Origin: Owenia fusiformis
Taxonomy: Eukaryota > Annelida > Polychaeta > Sabellida > Oweniidae
Reading direction: 5' to 3'
Assembly: GCA_903813345.2 (NCBI GenBank)
Contig: CAIIXF020000004.1
Location: 12,362,196-12,426,195, forward strand
DNA: 64,000 bases
How positions within the stretch are numbered: position 1 is the first letter of the stretch; the number at the start of each line of letters is the position of its first letter. Under the pieces are notes generated by a model. The model was not told the origin of the DNA. It searched no databases and was given only the letters and a program-made list of their open reading frames with translations. Below, piece by piece: positions 45,203-56,127 of this stretch. The position numbers and the translations under genes were made by a program.

Positions 45203-45745
45203 CACGCGGTAGTATCTCTTCGGGACGTATCGAAACCACTCCGTCCCGAAAAACCGTTAATTTGAATTTAAAACCTACCCCGGTGTTTGAAAATCAAGGA
45301 TTGTGAGTCTCACACTTCACCGTTTTTCTTCAAACTTGTTCCGTACAAAGCTTCACAGAAATACCTTTCAGTCGATACATTGTTTTCGTGTACAAAGTAC
45401 CTCGTTTTAGCGGCGTTTTGGTCCCCAGCTGCGAGGTAAAGCAAATTTTCATAACTTTCAACTGTAAGTCAAGTTATCTCGCCAGTCTTTTACCCATTCT
45501 CGCCCATAATTTCAGAATGGACTCCCATTACAACCTTCCATCGCTACGTTTTGATTTTTGGGCATCAAAAGCAGCAGTTTCTAAATCATCCACACATCTC
45601 TTAAAATTTGACTAATACGTCCCGTCACCTTCCACTACGCCCCGCCTAGTCTATAACTACAAACGTGGAGTTGTATTCTAAAACAATTTGTTCATCGTTG
45701 TGTAATTTTACATTAGGTTTGCCTTGGTCGATTCTTAACACCAGT
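45203..45745 (+). repeat. Left terminal inverted repeat
   Basis: Pairs with about 46680-47226. Words such as GGGACGTATCGAAACCACTC and GAATGGACTCCCATTACAAC occur here and, inverted, at the right end. Similarity fades near 45745. Confidence 0.85.
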
Positions 45746-46679
45746 CTTAAGTTTAGCATACATACGGAGTATAACTATAACTGATTGCATGAAATCGATA
45801 ATTTAAATGTTTGTGAAGATGTTGCTTTTTAACTTTAATCATATGTAATTGTCCTGTATTTGATTTTGTGAGGAAACCAAGTGTCTGGTTTCTAACACAA
45901 TAAAATCTGGAATCTTGTTTTGCTAATGTTCAACATAAATAATCTATAAATTATCGGCCGAGGGCAGATTAGAGCGGATCAATCAATGATGTACAAAAAG
46001 TAACATGTACTATTGTGATGACTATTGCTCTCGACAGAAAGCTTCAATTTTCATTGCATCATTTTTGACAAATATGCCGTTTTCATAAATGGTTTATAAC
46101 TCAAAATTAAACTGTTGTATTTCAGGAATATGTATTTTTTCTTCATCATGTATGATTTTCAATAACCCTACAGGCACCACTTTTTTTAGCTAAATCCATC
46201 GGGAAACTTTGCCACGCTTAATTTCAAAATAACGGAGATGTTATCAAAATTGAGCAATATTGGCACAAAAACGTTTCTAGATTCATATAAAGAATGCATC
46301 ATCATACAACACTAATTGGTATATAAACAACATCTACTGACTTGGTCTGATAATGTAATATAAAGATTTTAACTGTTGTGTGTCAACCTTTCTTCTGTAT
46401 GATTCCATTGGATTACATTATGAAACGTGTACCATATAAAGTGATACATGTTTCTAACGTTATGCTGAAAATAATATAATTGACATCACCCATCCTTTCG
46501 CATTTTAACATTTTTTCAAGGATAGGGCACTTTAATTAAACGTTTCTTAAAAATATTTTCAATTGTTCAGTAATTAAAATCTTTATATTGCAATATCGGG
46601 AAATCTAAATTTTAGGGAGATTTTGGACCACCCTATTATAGGTATATTGAAAATGGACAAGAATGGGTAAATCTTAAAA

Positions 46680-47226
46680 CACAATCCGATTGGTATTTAG
46701 AATCGACAATGGCAACCTACAAACGACACATCGATGGACAAATTGTTTTAGAATGCAACTCTACGTGTATAGTGATAGACTCGGCGGGGCGTAGTGGAAG
46801 ATGACGGGACGTATTGGTCAAATTTGAAGAGATGTGTGGATGATTTAGAAACTGCTGCGTTTGATGCCCAAAAATCAAGACGTAGCGATGGAAGGTTGTA
46901 ATGGGAGTCCATTCTGAAATTATGGGCGAGAATGGGTAAAAGACTGGCGAGATAACTTGACTTACAGTTGAAAGTTATGAAAATTTGCTTTATCTCACAG
47001 CTGGGGACCAAAACGCCGCTAAAAAGAGGTACTTTGTACACGAAAACAATGTATCGACTGAAAGGTATTTCTGTGAAGCTTTGTACGGAACAAGTTTGAA
47101 GAAAAACGGTGAAGTGTGAGACTCACAATCCTTGATTTTCAAACACTGGGGTAGGTTTTAATTTCAAATTAACGGTTTTTCGGGACGGAGTGGTTTCGAT
47201 ACGTCCCGAAGAGATACTACCGCGTG
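46680..47226 (-). repeat. Right terminal inverted repeat
   Basis: Reverse complement of 45203-45745 with scattered substitutions, so the two arms could fold into a very long hairpin. Confidence 0.85.
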
Positions 47227-50096
47227 GAAGAGGCAGGAATAATGTATTGACGCTGAGTTCTTAAACCCGTTCTATAAGCTGGGTTCAAAAAAGGTGTGTA
47301 GATATTCTGCACATAGGCGGGGACCATTTCTCTATGAACTTTGAACATTAAGATTGCTTTCTTTTCCTGTCTACGTTCAAGTAGTGATTTCCATCCTAAG
47401 GTTTGTAAGACCTTCTCAAAATTAGATCCACTAATAGCACCCGAAACTAAAAGTGCAGCTCGATAATGGATTCTATTAAGCTTTTCAATATGAACCCTTG
47501 AAGAGGAATCAATAAAAAGTGAACCTTGCTCAAGATGAGGAAGAATGAATGATGTATACATTGTCTCCAAGTGTTTAGATGAAATTTTTGACTTAAGGAA
47601 AAGAAGAGGGTTGAGCATTTTACTAGTTTTTAAAACAATTCCAATTATATGTTCCTCAAAGTTAAGATGCTCATCGAGTATGACTCCCAGGTGTTTGTGG
47701 CTATTGACTCTCTGAATTTCATTATTATTTAGGAGAAGAGGTTGATAGTTTCGTAACTTTGCTCTTGGCTTTTTAAAGATTACCTCCCTTGTTTTGCTAG
47801 GTTTAAATTTCATTTTCCATTTATCTGACCATAATTGTATTCTATTTAGATCTGATTGGAGCTTATTGTGAGAGAGTTCAGTGTTTTCATTGTAGGACAC
47901 TTGGGCATAAATTGAAGTGTCATCTGCATAAATGAAACATGTTGAGTCAAGAATATCCGGAAGGTCATTTATGTACATTAAGAAGAAGATTGGTCCAAGA
48001 ATGGATCCCTGAGGAACTCCAGAGTTTATATATCCCATTTCAGACCAGCCAGAAAAATTTGAGTTAACTTTTGTTCGTACTCTACGATCCTTTAAGTATG
48101 AAGAGAAAAGACTTATAATATTTTCACCAAAACCATATGATTTTATTTTATGAAGTAATAGTTCATGTGGAATTTTGTCAAACGCTGATTCGATATCCAA
48201 AAATAGCGATCTTACATCTTTATTATCTTCAAAAGATGTCATTATATAATTAGTAATGCTAAGAAGTTGGTATTCTACACTATGTCCAGGCAGAAATCCA
48301 GATTGGTTTTTGAAAAGCAAATGGTTTTCTGTTAAGTGTTTAAGCATTTTCTGATGTATTATTCGTTCACAAAGTTTACCCATTGTATTTAACAGAGTAA
48401 TTGGTCTATAGTTTGATGAATCAGTCTTAGCGCCTTTGTTTTTGAATATTGGAATAATAACCCCATCTTTCCAGGGTTTCGGAAATTTGTTTTCGTCAAA
48501 AATACGGTTAAATAATTTAGACATTGGGGCATCAACTGAGTCAGCCACAAGATTCAACATTTTGTTTGTAATGCCATCTGGGCCCTCAGCTTTTGAGATA
48601 TCAAGTTGTCTCAAAAATTTGCAAACCTCCACTCTGTCAGTGAATAATGTATTTATTTGGATATTTGATCTAGTTGGAAATACAGGTAAGTCATTGAGAT
48701 TAAAATTAAAGTCATGGTGAAATTTCTCTAAAAAAATTGATTGAAGACAATTTGCCTTTTGCTCATCTGTCTTGGCTGCATTCATCAAGTTGTTAGAAAA
48801 TAGGGCAGGTATCTCAGATACAAATCGTTTGCCTAAAAGTTGTTTTATCGTAAGCCAATAAAATTTATCATTTTTATCCTGTACTTGGAGACTATTGCAC
48901 ATATCATTTTCATATGTCATTTTTGCATTTTCTATCAAATTTCGAACTACACCTTTCTGCTCCGAAAGTTCATCTATATGTTTCTTATCATTTGAAGTTT
49001 TACATTTTTTATATAACTTGTCGCGCTTGTTTATTGCCTTTTTTATGTCAGAGTTAAACCATGGCATATCATTTGATTTTGTCCGCTTTTCTTTACATGG
49101 TATGAAAGCCTTAAATATGCTAAGTAATTTTTCAGTAAAGTTTTGGGTTGCAGAGTCAATATCCCCAGAGTAAATTACATGATCCCAGTCAAAAGTAGAA
49201 ATATTTTGATTAAGCCTCTGCACGTCACAATTTTTATACTGCCAAACCTTTTTGGAATTAACTTTTTTGATGTTTGCCTTGCTAATGTCTACATTGGTCA
49301 AAACTGCGGAATGGTCACTGCCTCCTATAGGTGGTAAAACCTCACTATGCAAGATCTTACCCGGAGCATCAGTAAAAACTAAATCGAGACAAGACTTGGA
49401 TGTTAAAGTTACTCTAGTGGGTTCATGAATGAGTTCACTAAATGCAAAATCACTCATTGTGTCAAAACGTGCTATACCGGAAGGGGTATCATGATCTTTA
49501 TCGTAAAAAAGTTTACATTTTGCATTAAAATCTCCATTTAGGAGAATCATGTCATACCGATCTTCTACTCTGATCTTTTGCAGAGTGGATTTTAATCTAC
49601 TGTTAAATTGATGTATTTCTTCTTTTGATACCAATGAAGGAGAATTATAACATGAACCTATTAAAATGCACTTGTGGTTTATCACTAACTCGACCCATAC
49701 AATTTCATTTTGATTTGAGAGGTCATGTCTTAAATTGTATGCAATATCACTTTTAATATAAATAATAATACCCCTTCCATGCTCAGGAATAGTTGGATAT
49801 ATTGGCTGATGAAAGTCTTTAATCTGATATTTATCAATGTTGACTGATTTTCCAGCCTCACAGATGCAGACAACATCACAGTTCAATTTCTCTACAACAT
49901 GCTTTAACTCTGCAAAACGTGTACCCTGATGTGCGGTGATGCTGTTTATATTAAGGGATAAGATTTTCGTAGATTCTTCAAATAGAAGAGGCCCTGGGTG
50001 TGTCTCAAGTGTAAGTAACCCCCCCCCCCCCTTGGCAGGCAAAAGCTGGCTATAGGCCTGAGCAACCTTTGTAGTGAAATAGTCAGAAAAGCTCAT
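47217..50096 (-). CDS. LINE endonuclease-reverse transcriptase (interrupted)
   Basis: 959 residues from ATG at 50096; the TAG stop and the last few codons come from the inserted transposon end. An APE-type endonuclease occupies about residues 45-270: LNINSI (46-53), CICEAG with catalytic Glu80, LNGDFNAK (Asp189, Asn191) and GGSDHSAV (Asp261-His262). The reverse transcriptase occupies about 490-800: AEGPDGIT, NYRPITLLN, LFLDIESAFD (Asp634), SGVPQGSILGP and FIYADD (723-726), then HKHLGVILD. All catalytic residues are present. The first 35 residues cross a G13 run (plus-strand C run at about 50019), so the true start and frame there are uncertain. Loss of the zinc-motif tail makes the copy probably inactive. 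Confidence 0.9.
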   Translation of the reverse strand: MSFSDYFTTKVAQAYSQLLPAKGGGGLLTLETHPGPLLFEESTKILSLNINSITAHQGTRFAELKHVVEKLNCDVVCICEAGKSVNIDKYQIKDFHQPIYPTIPEHGRGIIIYIKSDIAYNLRHDLSNQNEIVWVELVINHKCILIGSCYNSPSLVSKEEIHQFNSRLKSTLQKIRVEDRYDMILLNGDFNAKCKLFYDKDHDTPSGIARFDTMSDFAFSELIHEPTRVTLTSKSCLDLVFTDAPGKILHSEVLPPIGGSDHSAVLTNVDISKANIKKVNSKKVWQYKNCDVQRLNQNISTFDWDHVIYSGDIDSATQNFTEKLLSIFKAFIPCKEKRTKSNDMPWFNSDIKKAINKRDKLYKKCKTSNDKKHIDELSEQKGVVRNLIENAKMTYENDMCNSLQVQDKNDKFYWLTIKQLLGKRFVSEIPALFSNNLMNAAKTDEQKANCLQSIFLEKFHHDFNFNLNDLPVFPTRSNIQINTLFTDRVEVCKFLRQLDISKAEGPDGITNKMLNLVADSVDAPMSKLFNRIFDENKFPKPWKDGVIIPIFKNKGAKTDSSNYRPITLLNTMGKLCERIIHQKMLKHLTENHLLFKNQSGFLPGHSVEYQLLSITNYIMTSFEDNKDVRSLFLDIESAFDKIPHELLLHKIKSYGFGENIISLFSSYLKDRRVRTKVNSNFSGWSEMGYINSGVPQGSILGPIFFLMYINDLPDILDSTCFIYADDTSIYAQVSYNENTELSHNKLQSDLNRIQLWSDKWKMKFKPSKTREVIFKKPRAKLRNYQPLLLNNNEIQRVNSHKHLGVILDEHLNFEEHIIGIVLKTSKMLNPLLFLKSKISSKHLETMYTSFILPHLEQGSLFIDSSSRVHIEKLNRIHYRAALLVSGAISGSNFEKVLQTLGWKSLLERRQEKKAILMFKVHREMVPAYVQNIYTPFLNPAYRTGLRTQRQYIIPASSTR

Positions 50097-50622
50097 GTTA
50101 AATTGTGTGTTGTCATTTTTTATTTATTGGATATGTACTAGTATATAAAATTACAATTGGGTGACACAAATAATGTGTAAATTATTGTGTTTAGGATCAA
50201 GATTACAAAACTATAGAACAAAATTGTACAAAAATAACTATTAGGCCACTAACCCTGACCTCCCTTATAAATTACATTATATTTAAGATGGAGTATCCTA
50301 AATCAGACATTAATTGAATGAATATGTTAATATTTAACTCATTGTCTTGCGATAAGTTTTATAAAATACAAGCAACTCTCTATAACCTACATGTACTTGA
50401 AGCTTGGCACACAAAATATAACTGCGCAATACAATGTGAAAAGGAAAATCATTTGGTAAGAAATATTTATTTTTTATCATTATTACTAATTATATCATCT
50501 TTAATTGAATGAATTGGAACTATTTGAAGCTGAAAGTGACAGCAATGATGTTTTGATTTTCATTGTTATTTTATAGTGTGACTTTTATACACACACTATG
50601 GTATCCAAGGCACATGCTTTGT
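50097..50622. other. Upstream flank of the LINE, non-coding
   Basis: May include LINE 5' UTR on the minus strand. No ORF1 or other gene recognised. Confidence 0.4.
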
Positions 50623-50623
50623 A

Positions 50624-51088
50624 CAGGTTGGGCCAAAAAGCCACTTTTTGAAAACGCAATAACTTCTTTATTTCCCAACCTACATACACCAAATTATGCA
50701 TTTAGGCCTAGTCGTTTTTCTGATTTGGCAGTATCAGTGAAATGTTAACTATAAATTTCTTTTAACTTGTCCTAATATCCGGCTTCAGTTGGGCAATATT
50801 TCGGGATTTGGTGCCTCCCTAATGTTAACCATACCCTATAATCACTGGGGTTTGCATCAGGCGGTATAAGTTTAGGTACATTATGCAAATTATGTTTACC
50901 TCTCATGGCACACCACATGTTTAAGTGAGACGCTGGTAACATCTTTAATTCAAGATAAGTAAACAATAATGCATAATGCATGGCCAAATTGCAGCTTCAA
51001 GTTTCATTTGGTATGCAACAAATAATGATTTTGATCAAAAATTAAAAAGTCACAGCATTTAAAAAAATAGCATTTTTGGCCCACCCTG
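50624..51088. mobile_element. Mariner-like MITE, TA-flanked
   Basis: CAGGTTGGGCCAAAAAGC at the left and GCATTTTTGGCCCACCCTG at the right, each bounded by TA. Short internal frames only. Confidence 0.7.
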
Positions 51089-51094
51089 TATGAA

Positions 51095-52499
51095 TTTTAG
51101 ATTGTTAGATTGGATTTTAATAAAATAAAAATATCGGAATGCAATATGTTGGAGGAAATCCTTAACAGAAGATAAGAAGCATGTTGTGGAATGTATCATA
51201 TAAAAAGAAAATTTAACACCGTTAAAGGGTGACGCATATCGTTTAGCAAATCGAACGCTCGTTTCTGGTATTGCTCACCGTTTAGTATAAAAGGCCCGAT
51301 CCCGGAATAATACTCAAGGGTTCACAGGTTCGAGGTCGTTGTGTCAACACCTCTAACTGTTATATAGCATAAGTATATAGATCGTCACACATTTATAAAA
51401 GGGTGATTTTTATTTTGACAAATCAATTCCACATTTATGGGTGAAGTTTCAGGATCTTCTATTTGTGTATAATAAGGAAAAAATGGCATCTAAATTTCCC
51501 CATAACGTATTAGCACACAGCTTGGCATATGAAATATCCTACAAATGAAACAAAGCAAGACAAACAGGTTTCTAATACAAGGCTTTATATTGGCTGTTGT
51601 ACATGTATTCTTTGAACGCAATCACTCTTTGGATAACGTTTTCAAAATCATTATAAACGGATTACTTTATCTCAAAGACAATTTTAATAAACTGGATTTG
51701 ACAGAACTCCCCTTATTTCTTAAAAATGGACTGATCCAGTTGATTCGCCTGGAGCCGCCATATTGTTTTTATACGGGATGCTAATCGGAACCCTTTAAAC
51801 TAAATAACGGCGTTCTTTACTATTAGGAATTATCAGCCACTAAGACACGTCAGATAAAAAACGAGGCCCCAGGCCAGGTCTAATGTTGTTGAACTAATAA
51901 AAAGATAACAGATCAAATAAGGACGTAAGATGCAGAAATAGCCTAGAGTTGAAAATGGGAAGAATCGTTTTTTAAATGGTTGTCAAATAACCTCAAAGAC
52001 CTCAATCTAAGTTATGAAAAGGCCACATAGGTTATTCCAAACAATTTTAGATCCATTCATTACCTATTAATAAAATATATAGTAAATATCTTTATATAAG
52101 GTATATAAAATGATAATCAGAAAGCATCTAAAATTGTTTGTTCTTTGGTTGAAAATTAAAAGTGAGATATTTTATCTAAAGCATGGAAAAGAAGCTTTAA
52201 CATTTACCCAGAAAAATGCCAAAAATATAATTAATTTTAAAATTTCATATCAAAGTTGAAACTTTGTCAACTTAAAGAACATTCAACCAATTTCAATTGC
52301 ACCAAAAAAGATTTTTCAAACTCTATTCATTAAAAAGGTGTATTGTTAGAATGGTTGCATTTTTGGTAGATCCTGTGTTTAAAAATACATCTAGGGTAAG
52401 ACTGGAAAATAATTAAAGCCTTAAATCAATTAAAACTGGGACCTGGTTAGCAATTATACTTAGGCCTAAAATGCAAAAATAACATTATTTAAATTTCAC
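51095..52499. other. Non-coding upstream of the DUF294 gene
   Basis: Possible promoter or 5' intron. A 79-codon frame at 51545 has no recognisable domain. A B-box-like GGTTCGAGGTC near 51330 lacks the rest of a tRNA. Confidence 0.35.
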
Positions 52500-52501
52500 A
52501 G
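52490..52501 (+). promoter_or_regulatory. Candidate 3' splice acceptor before the DUF294 ATG
   Basis: TAAATTTCACAG ends at 52501, 17 nt before the ATG at 52519. The frame stays open from this AG, so a short upstream 5' exon (UTR or a few codons) is likely. Confidence 0.45.
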
Positions 52502-52518
52502 ATCAACCTGGCAATAGA

Positions 52519-54897
52519 ATGGCTAAAGTTCCCCGACTGGACCTTGACAAAATGGCATCTCTGGCATCCATGAGTATAGAAGACCTGGACAGTTCAGAAA
52601 AAGTCCTTGCAAAGCAACTGTGCGATTTGACCAAAGAAGTCTTTCGTAATCATGAGAAGGAAGCTGTGACAATGATGGCATTGGGAGACATCTATAAACA
52701 GAGATGCCTGAGAAAGTCAGCTGAGAGGGAACATTACACAAAGGCTATAGGTCTCTATACTGGTGCCAAGACCTGCCTCAATAAAGCAACAGAAGCAGGG
52801 AAAAAATTTGATCAATACAGTGATCAGATTACAACTTCCTGCGAAGAAGTGAAGCAACTATATCGCAAGCACATCATAAAAAGAGGTCCAAACATGGTAA
52901 AACAATGGTCTGCAGCTGGAGAACTGAAGACCTACAGAGACAAACTGAAGATAAAAGTGGAGGATGAGCTTGTTCGTTTGTTTTATGAATGCCCAAAGCC
53001 AGAATTCGGGAAAAATCCAGAATATGAAAAAAGACTGAATAAGCAGATCAGGTCCATTTGTGAAGAAAATACAAAATTTGTTAAAGAGTTCACGGCAAAG
53101 ATGATGTCTGATAGTGTTGCCGAGTGTGGGCCACCCCCCTACAGGTTCACCATGGTTGGCCTAGGTTCCCTAGCCCGGGGAGAAACTACCCCATACTCCG
53201 ATCTAGAATACATTCTTCTAACAGATGAGGATGACATACACGATGAGTACTTCTTGAATCTACATTACCATTTCCAAATGCAAGTGCTGAGCTTAGGAGA
53301 GACCCCTCTACCTACCATTGCTATCAAAAGTCTCAATGATTTCTACAACCCTGATGATTCTAATAATTTCTATGATGATGTCTCAGTCAGCGGTTTTAAA
53401 TTAGATGGCAACATGCCATGGGCCTCTAAAACACCACCTGGTCATAAAGGAACTCGAAAGAGGAAACCCCTAAAGCTTATAGGAACACCTAAATACATGG
53501 CAAAATTAAGCACAACTGAGGCAGACAAGAATAATGGTTACCACCTAGCAACCATTATCTCCACAGCAACCAGGATCATGGGAGATGAGAAGCTGTTTCA
53601 AGAGTTCAAGCAACAGTTAGCCAGAGTACGAGCTGATGAAAACCAGGATTCTATTTTGAAAGCCTGTATAAAACGAATGAAAGCTGACTGTAAAAAATAT
53701 AAGTGTGTCATAAATGATGACAGTTTAAGGAGCAGAAATGCAAAACAAGATTATTACAGATTTCCATCAACTTTGATCTCAAACTTAAAAGACCTATATG
53801 GCATTGATAAAACATCTCCATGGGAAATAATAGATGAATTACAGGATAAAATACATGTAGGTGGTGAAACCTGTTCTGACTTGGCATTCATGATCAATAC
53901 AGTCATAGGAATTAGAATGTATACATACTGCACAAAGAATCAGCAACATGAGCTTATCCAAGTAAATCAGGATTTATTCCCTGATAATTCTATTCAAGAT
54001 GTAGTGCCATCTATTAGAACAAGCAATATTTCAAGAGAGAAATTACCAATCCCCTTTACCAACTTTTTACAGCACTATTTCCTCAGGTACATGAGTGCAT
54101 CCATATCTGTCCCTGCACAACTAGAAAAGCCACTCACACTGAGCTCAAGTGGTGCACCAGAGTTGATGCAGACATGTCCCATGTACTGCATGTGTAAACT
54201 GTGTCTCCTACATGTGAAGCTACTCACATGTGTTGGGCCTGATGATACTATTGATAACCCAAGTGTTGTGCTAGAATCTGTGAAAAGATCATGGCATTAT
54301 AAAATACAACCAGTCACAAGGAAGACAGTATTCAATGTTGTAGAGTACTGTCATTACCTGAGAGGTGATCATTCATCTAGACTAAAGTTATTCCAGGCTG
54401 AAGTACAGTCTGAGGATATGACCAGTGATGTTAAAGCAGTGTATTTATGTAGAATAGCTCAATGTCATTACAGACTGAAAGACTACTCAGCAGCATTAAG
54501 TTCTGTTGAGGAATCTATCAAACTGACTCCACACAGTGAGCTACTGAGGCCCATGATAGTCAAGATTTGGATCTTACATGACATGAATGAGTATACACAA
54601 CTGAGAAGTTGCTGTGAAACATGTATAAACATCCAGTCACAATGTGAGCCTCGTATAAATACAAACACTGACAAACTGGAGATACATTACTATTACTCTG
54701 CTACTCTCATACACTTTAAAGAGTATGAGGCTGCATTGGAGTCCCTGATCAAGGCTAAGCCTCTGTGTAGTGAGGTGTTGGGGGAGTCACATTGGATGTA
54801 CAAAGGCATTCTCCAGAGAATGCTCACCTGCTACACAGCTCTAGGAAGAGAAACAGAGGCAGGAAAGATCAAGAGCATGATAACTAAATGTAAATAG
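52519..54897 (+). CDS. DUF294-type nucleotidyltransferase with TPR repeats
   Basis: Intact 792-residue single-exon ORF. Residues about 45-95 are helical and TPR-like. The centre carries a nucleotidyltransferase motif, MVGLGSLARGETTPYSDLEY (residues 212-231): a GS-x-x-R-x-E loop followed by SDxE, with Asp228 and Glu230 as candidate metal ligands. This is typical of the DUF294/PII-uridylyltransferase-like group. Further motifs fit the family (TRIMGDEKLFQEF, about 351-363). The C-terminus, about 645-790, has two or more TPR-like helix pairs (YLCRIAQCHYRLKDYSAALS; YYYSATLIHFKEYEAALESL). Substrate unknown; the metal-binding residues suggest an active enzyme, and TPRs suggest a protein partner. Single-exon coding may be ancestral to the family or reflect retroposition. 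AATAAA follows the stop at once. Confidence 0.85.
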   Translation: MAKVPRLDLDKMASLASMSIEDLDSSEKVLAKQLCDLTKEVFRNHEKEAVTMMALGDIYKQRCLRKSAEREHYTKAIGLYTGAKTCLNKATEAGKKFDQYSDQITTSCEEVKQLYRKHIIKRGPNMVKQWSAAGELKTYRDKLKIKVEDELVRLFYECPKPEFGKNPEYEKRLNKQIRSICEENTKFVKEFTAKMMSDSVAECGPPPYRFTMVGLGSLARGETTPYSDLEYILLTDEDDIHDEYFLNLHYHFQMQVLSLGETPLPTIAIKSLNDFYNPDDSNNFYDDVSVSGFKLDGNMPWASKTPPGHKGTRKRKPLKLIGTPKYMAKLSTTEADKNNGYHLATIISTATRIMGDEKLFQEFKQQLARVRADENQDSILKACIKRMKADCKKYKCVINDDSLRSRNAKQDYYRFPSTLISNLKDLYGIDKTSPWEIIDELQDKIHVGGETCSDLAFMINTVIGIRMYTYCTKNQQHELIQVNQDLFPDNSIQDVVPSIRTSNISREKLPIPFTNFLQHYFLRYMSASISVPAQLEKPLTLSSSGAPELMQTCPMYCMCKLCLLHVKLLTCVGPDDTIDNPSVVLESVKRSWHYKIQPVTRKTVFNVVEYCHYLRGDHSSRLKLFQAEVQSEDMTSDVKAVYLCRIAQCHYRLKDYSAALSSVEESIKLTPHSELLRPMIVKIWILHDMNEYTQLRSCCETCINIQSQCEPRINTNTDKLEIHYYYSATLIHFKEYEAALESLIKAKPLCSEVLGESHWMYKGILQRMLTCYTALGRETEAGKIKSMITKCK

Positions 54898-54997
54898 AAT
54901 AAAAAACATGTTACAATGTTCAATCAAGATGTACAAAACTGTTCCCATACTGAGAAATATACATATTCTAATTGTGCAAAGTATGACACAATATTTA

Positions 54998-55234
54998 TCA
55001 ACTCTGAACTCTTTGACTTGGAAATGAATTAATGTGCAGTACAGTATGTTTACATTACAGAACAAACCGTAAGTAGCCTGTGAATTATCTTTTTATGTAT
55101 TGCATAAATAAAACAGAAACAAGAATATCAGCTCTGAATTCCTTGACTTGACTTGAAAGAAATTAAATGCAGTAAGTATACATTATATAACATAACTTAT
55201 ATTTTTATGTAATGCATAATAAAACAGAAACGAG
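54998..55234 (+). repeat. Tandem duplication carrying poly(A) signals
   Basis: Two diverged copies, 54998-55126 and 55127-55234, share CTCTGAA(C/T)TC(T/C)TTGACTTG, AATGTGCAGTA-like words and the end ATGCATAAATAAAACAGAAAC (ATGCATAATAAAACAGAAAC in copy 2). Each copy ends in an AATAAA, downstream of the DUF294 stop. Confidence 0.7.
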
Positions 55235-55239
55235 AACAA

Positions 55240-55971
55240 AATGAATACAGAGAGTTACCACATTACAACAGTTATTTCCCATGGAGAGATGTATTCTAAT
55301 GCCAAACGGGTCTTTTATAAGAATTTGTACTTCTCTATTTATATTAACTTTTAGGTAATTTGAACATCACAGCTAGCTTTTAGGTAAAATTAACGAAATA
55401 TCTTACAAGCAGACTTTAATAAAAAGGAGATATTAGAGAGTTTAAGCTATGAGATAAGGTAACCGTGAACTCAAAGCCAATGAATCAATACAGTAATGTA
55501 TATAGCGCACATACAAAACAAGCGCTACTTAGTCTACTTCAGATACCCAATCAGCTTCAGTTTCATGTTTAGAACAGGAGATTTGCAATTTCGCGTTGGT
55601 GTCAATGGGAATCATTATATTCATGTCTGTTGAATACTATGCTGGCAATTCTGATTTTGATGCGCTGTATAATACTTTCTGAAGAAAATGATGTATGTCA
55701 TATATGTTTTATATATGCTCCAAATATCTTACGAAATAAGCTTGTATATCATAGAAATGAGCTTGTATGTATCATAGAAAACTATCAATGGCATATTACA
55801 CAATGATGTGTAGTCTAAATAATGGACTAAGTAAACACTAGTGTAACTGAACGATTATTTATGTGAGAAAACTACATGCATTTGTATAGGGCAACTTATG
55901 CTTACAGGTTGATGTTTCGACTTTATATGCATTGCTTAAAGTCTCCAATATCATGTTTCTTTACTTTGAAT
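55240..55971. other. Non-coding, nothing recognised
   Basis: AT-rich intergenic DNA. Confidence 0.4.
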
Positions 55972-55973
55972 TA

Positions 55974-56127
55974 CAGTAAAACCTCTTTTATTCAATGCCT
56001 CTGGATTCTGTAACCAGCAAAAAGTGTTCAGATCGGGAGGTGTTCACATTTCAAGGTTTTATAAACATGTAAGTCAATGGGAGAAAGTGTTCACATTGAG
56101 AGGTGTTTGGATATACAGGTTTCACTG
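55974..56127. mobile_element. Pogo/Tigger-like MITE, TA-flanked
   Basis: CAGTAAAACCTC begins and ATATACAGGTTTCACTG ends the element, with TA on both sides. Same family as 9121 and 33089. Confidence 0.7.

Larger units (their letters stand above)
45203..47226. mobile_element. 2,024-bp DNA transposon, long TIRs, TSD GAAGA
   Basis: The ends are CACGCGGTAGTATCTC (left) and its reverse complement (right), continuing as inverted repeats of about 540 bp on each side. GAAGA is directly repeated at 45198-45202 and 47227-47231. The roughly 940-bp centre has no transposase frame, so the element is non-autonomous. Ends in 5'-CAC with a 5-bp duplication suggest Transib/RAG-like mobilisation. It interrupts the LINE reading frame. 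Confidence 0.88.
44441..50096 (-). mobile_element. CR1/L2/Jockey-like LINE with nested transposon
   Basis: A minus-strand non-LTR retrotransposon. Poly(A) appears as T12 at 44441-44452 on the plus strand, a 3' UTR of about 230 bp covers 44453-44686, the C-terminal coding part is 44687-45202, and endonuclease plus reverse transcriptase lie at 47227-50096. The coding region is broken by the DNA transposon at 45203-47226. No ORF1 was seen upstream of 50096 and I found no target-site duplication for the LINE itself. Confidence 0.88.

Noticed and set aside
45388-47041. 75- and 97-codon frames of near-identical sequence in opposite orientation
   Set aside because: They are the two arms of one inverted repeat (transposon TIRs), not genes.
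51300-51345. tRNA gene suggested by GGTTCGAGGTC
   Set aside because: No cloverleaf could be drawn around the single B-box-like word.
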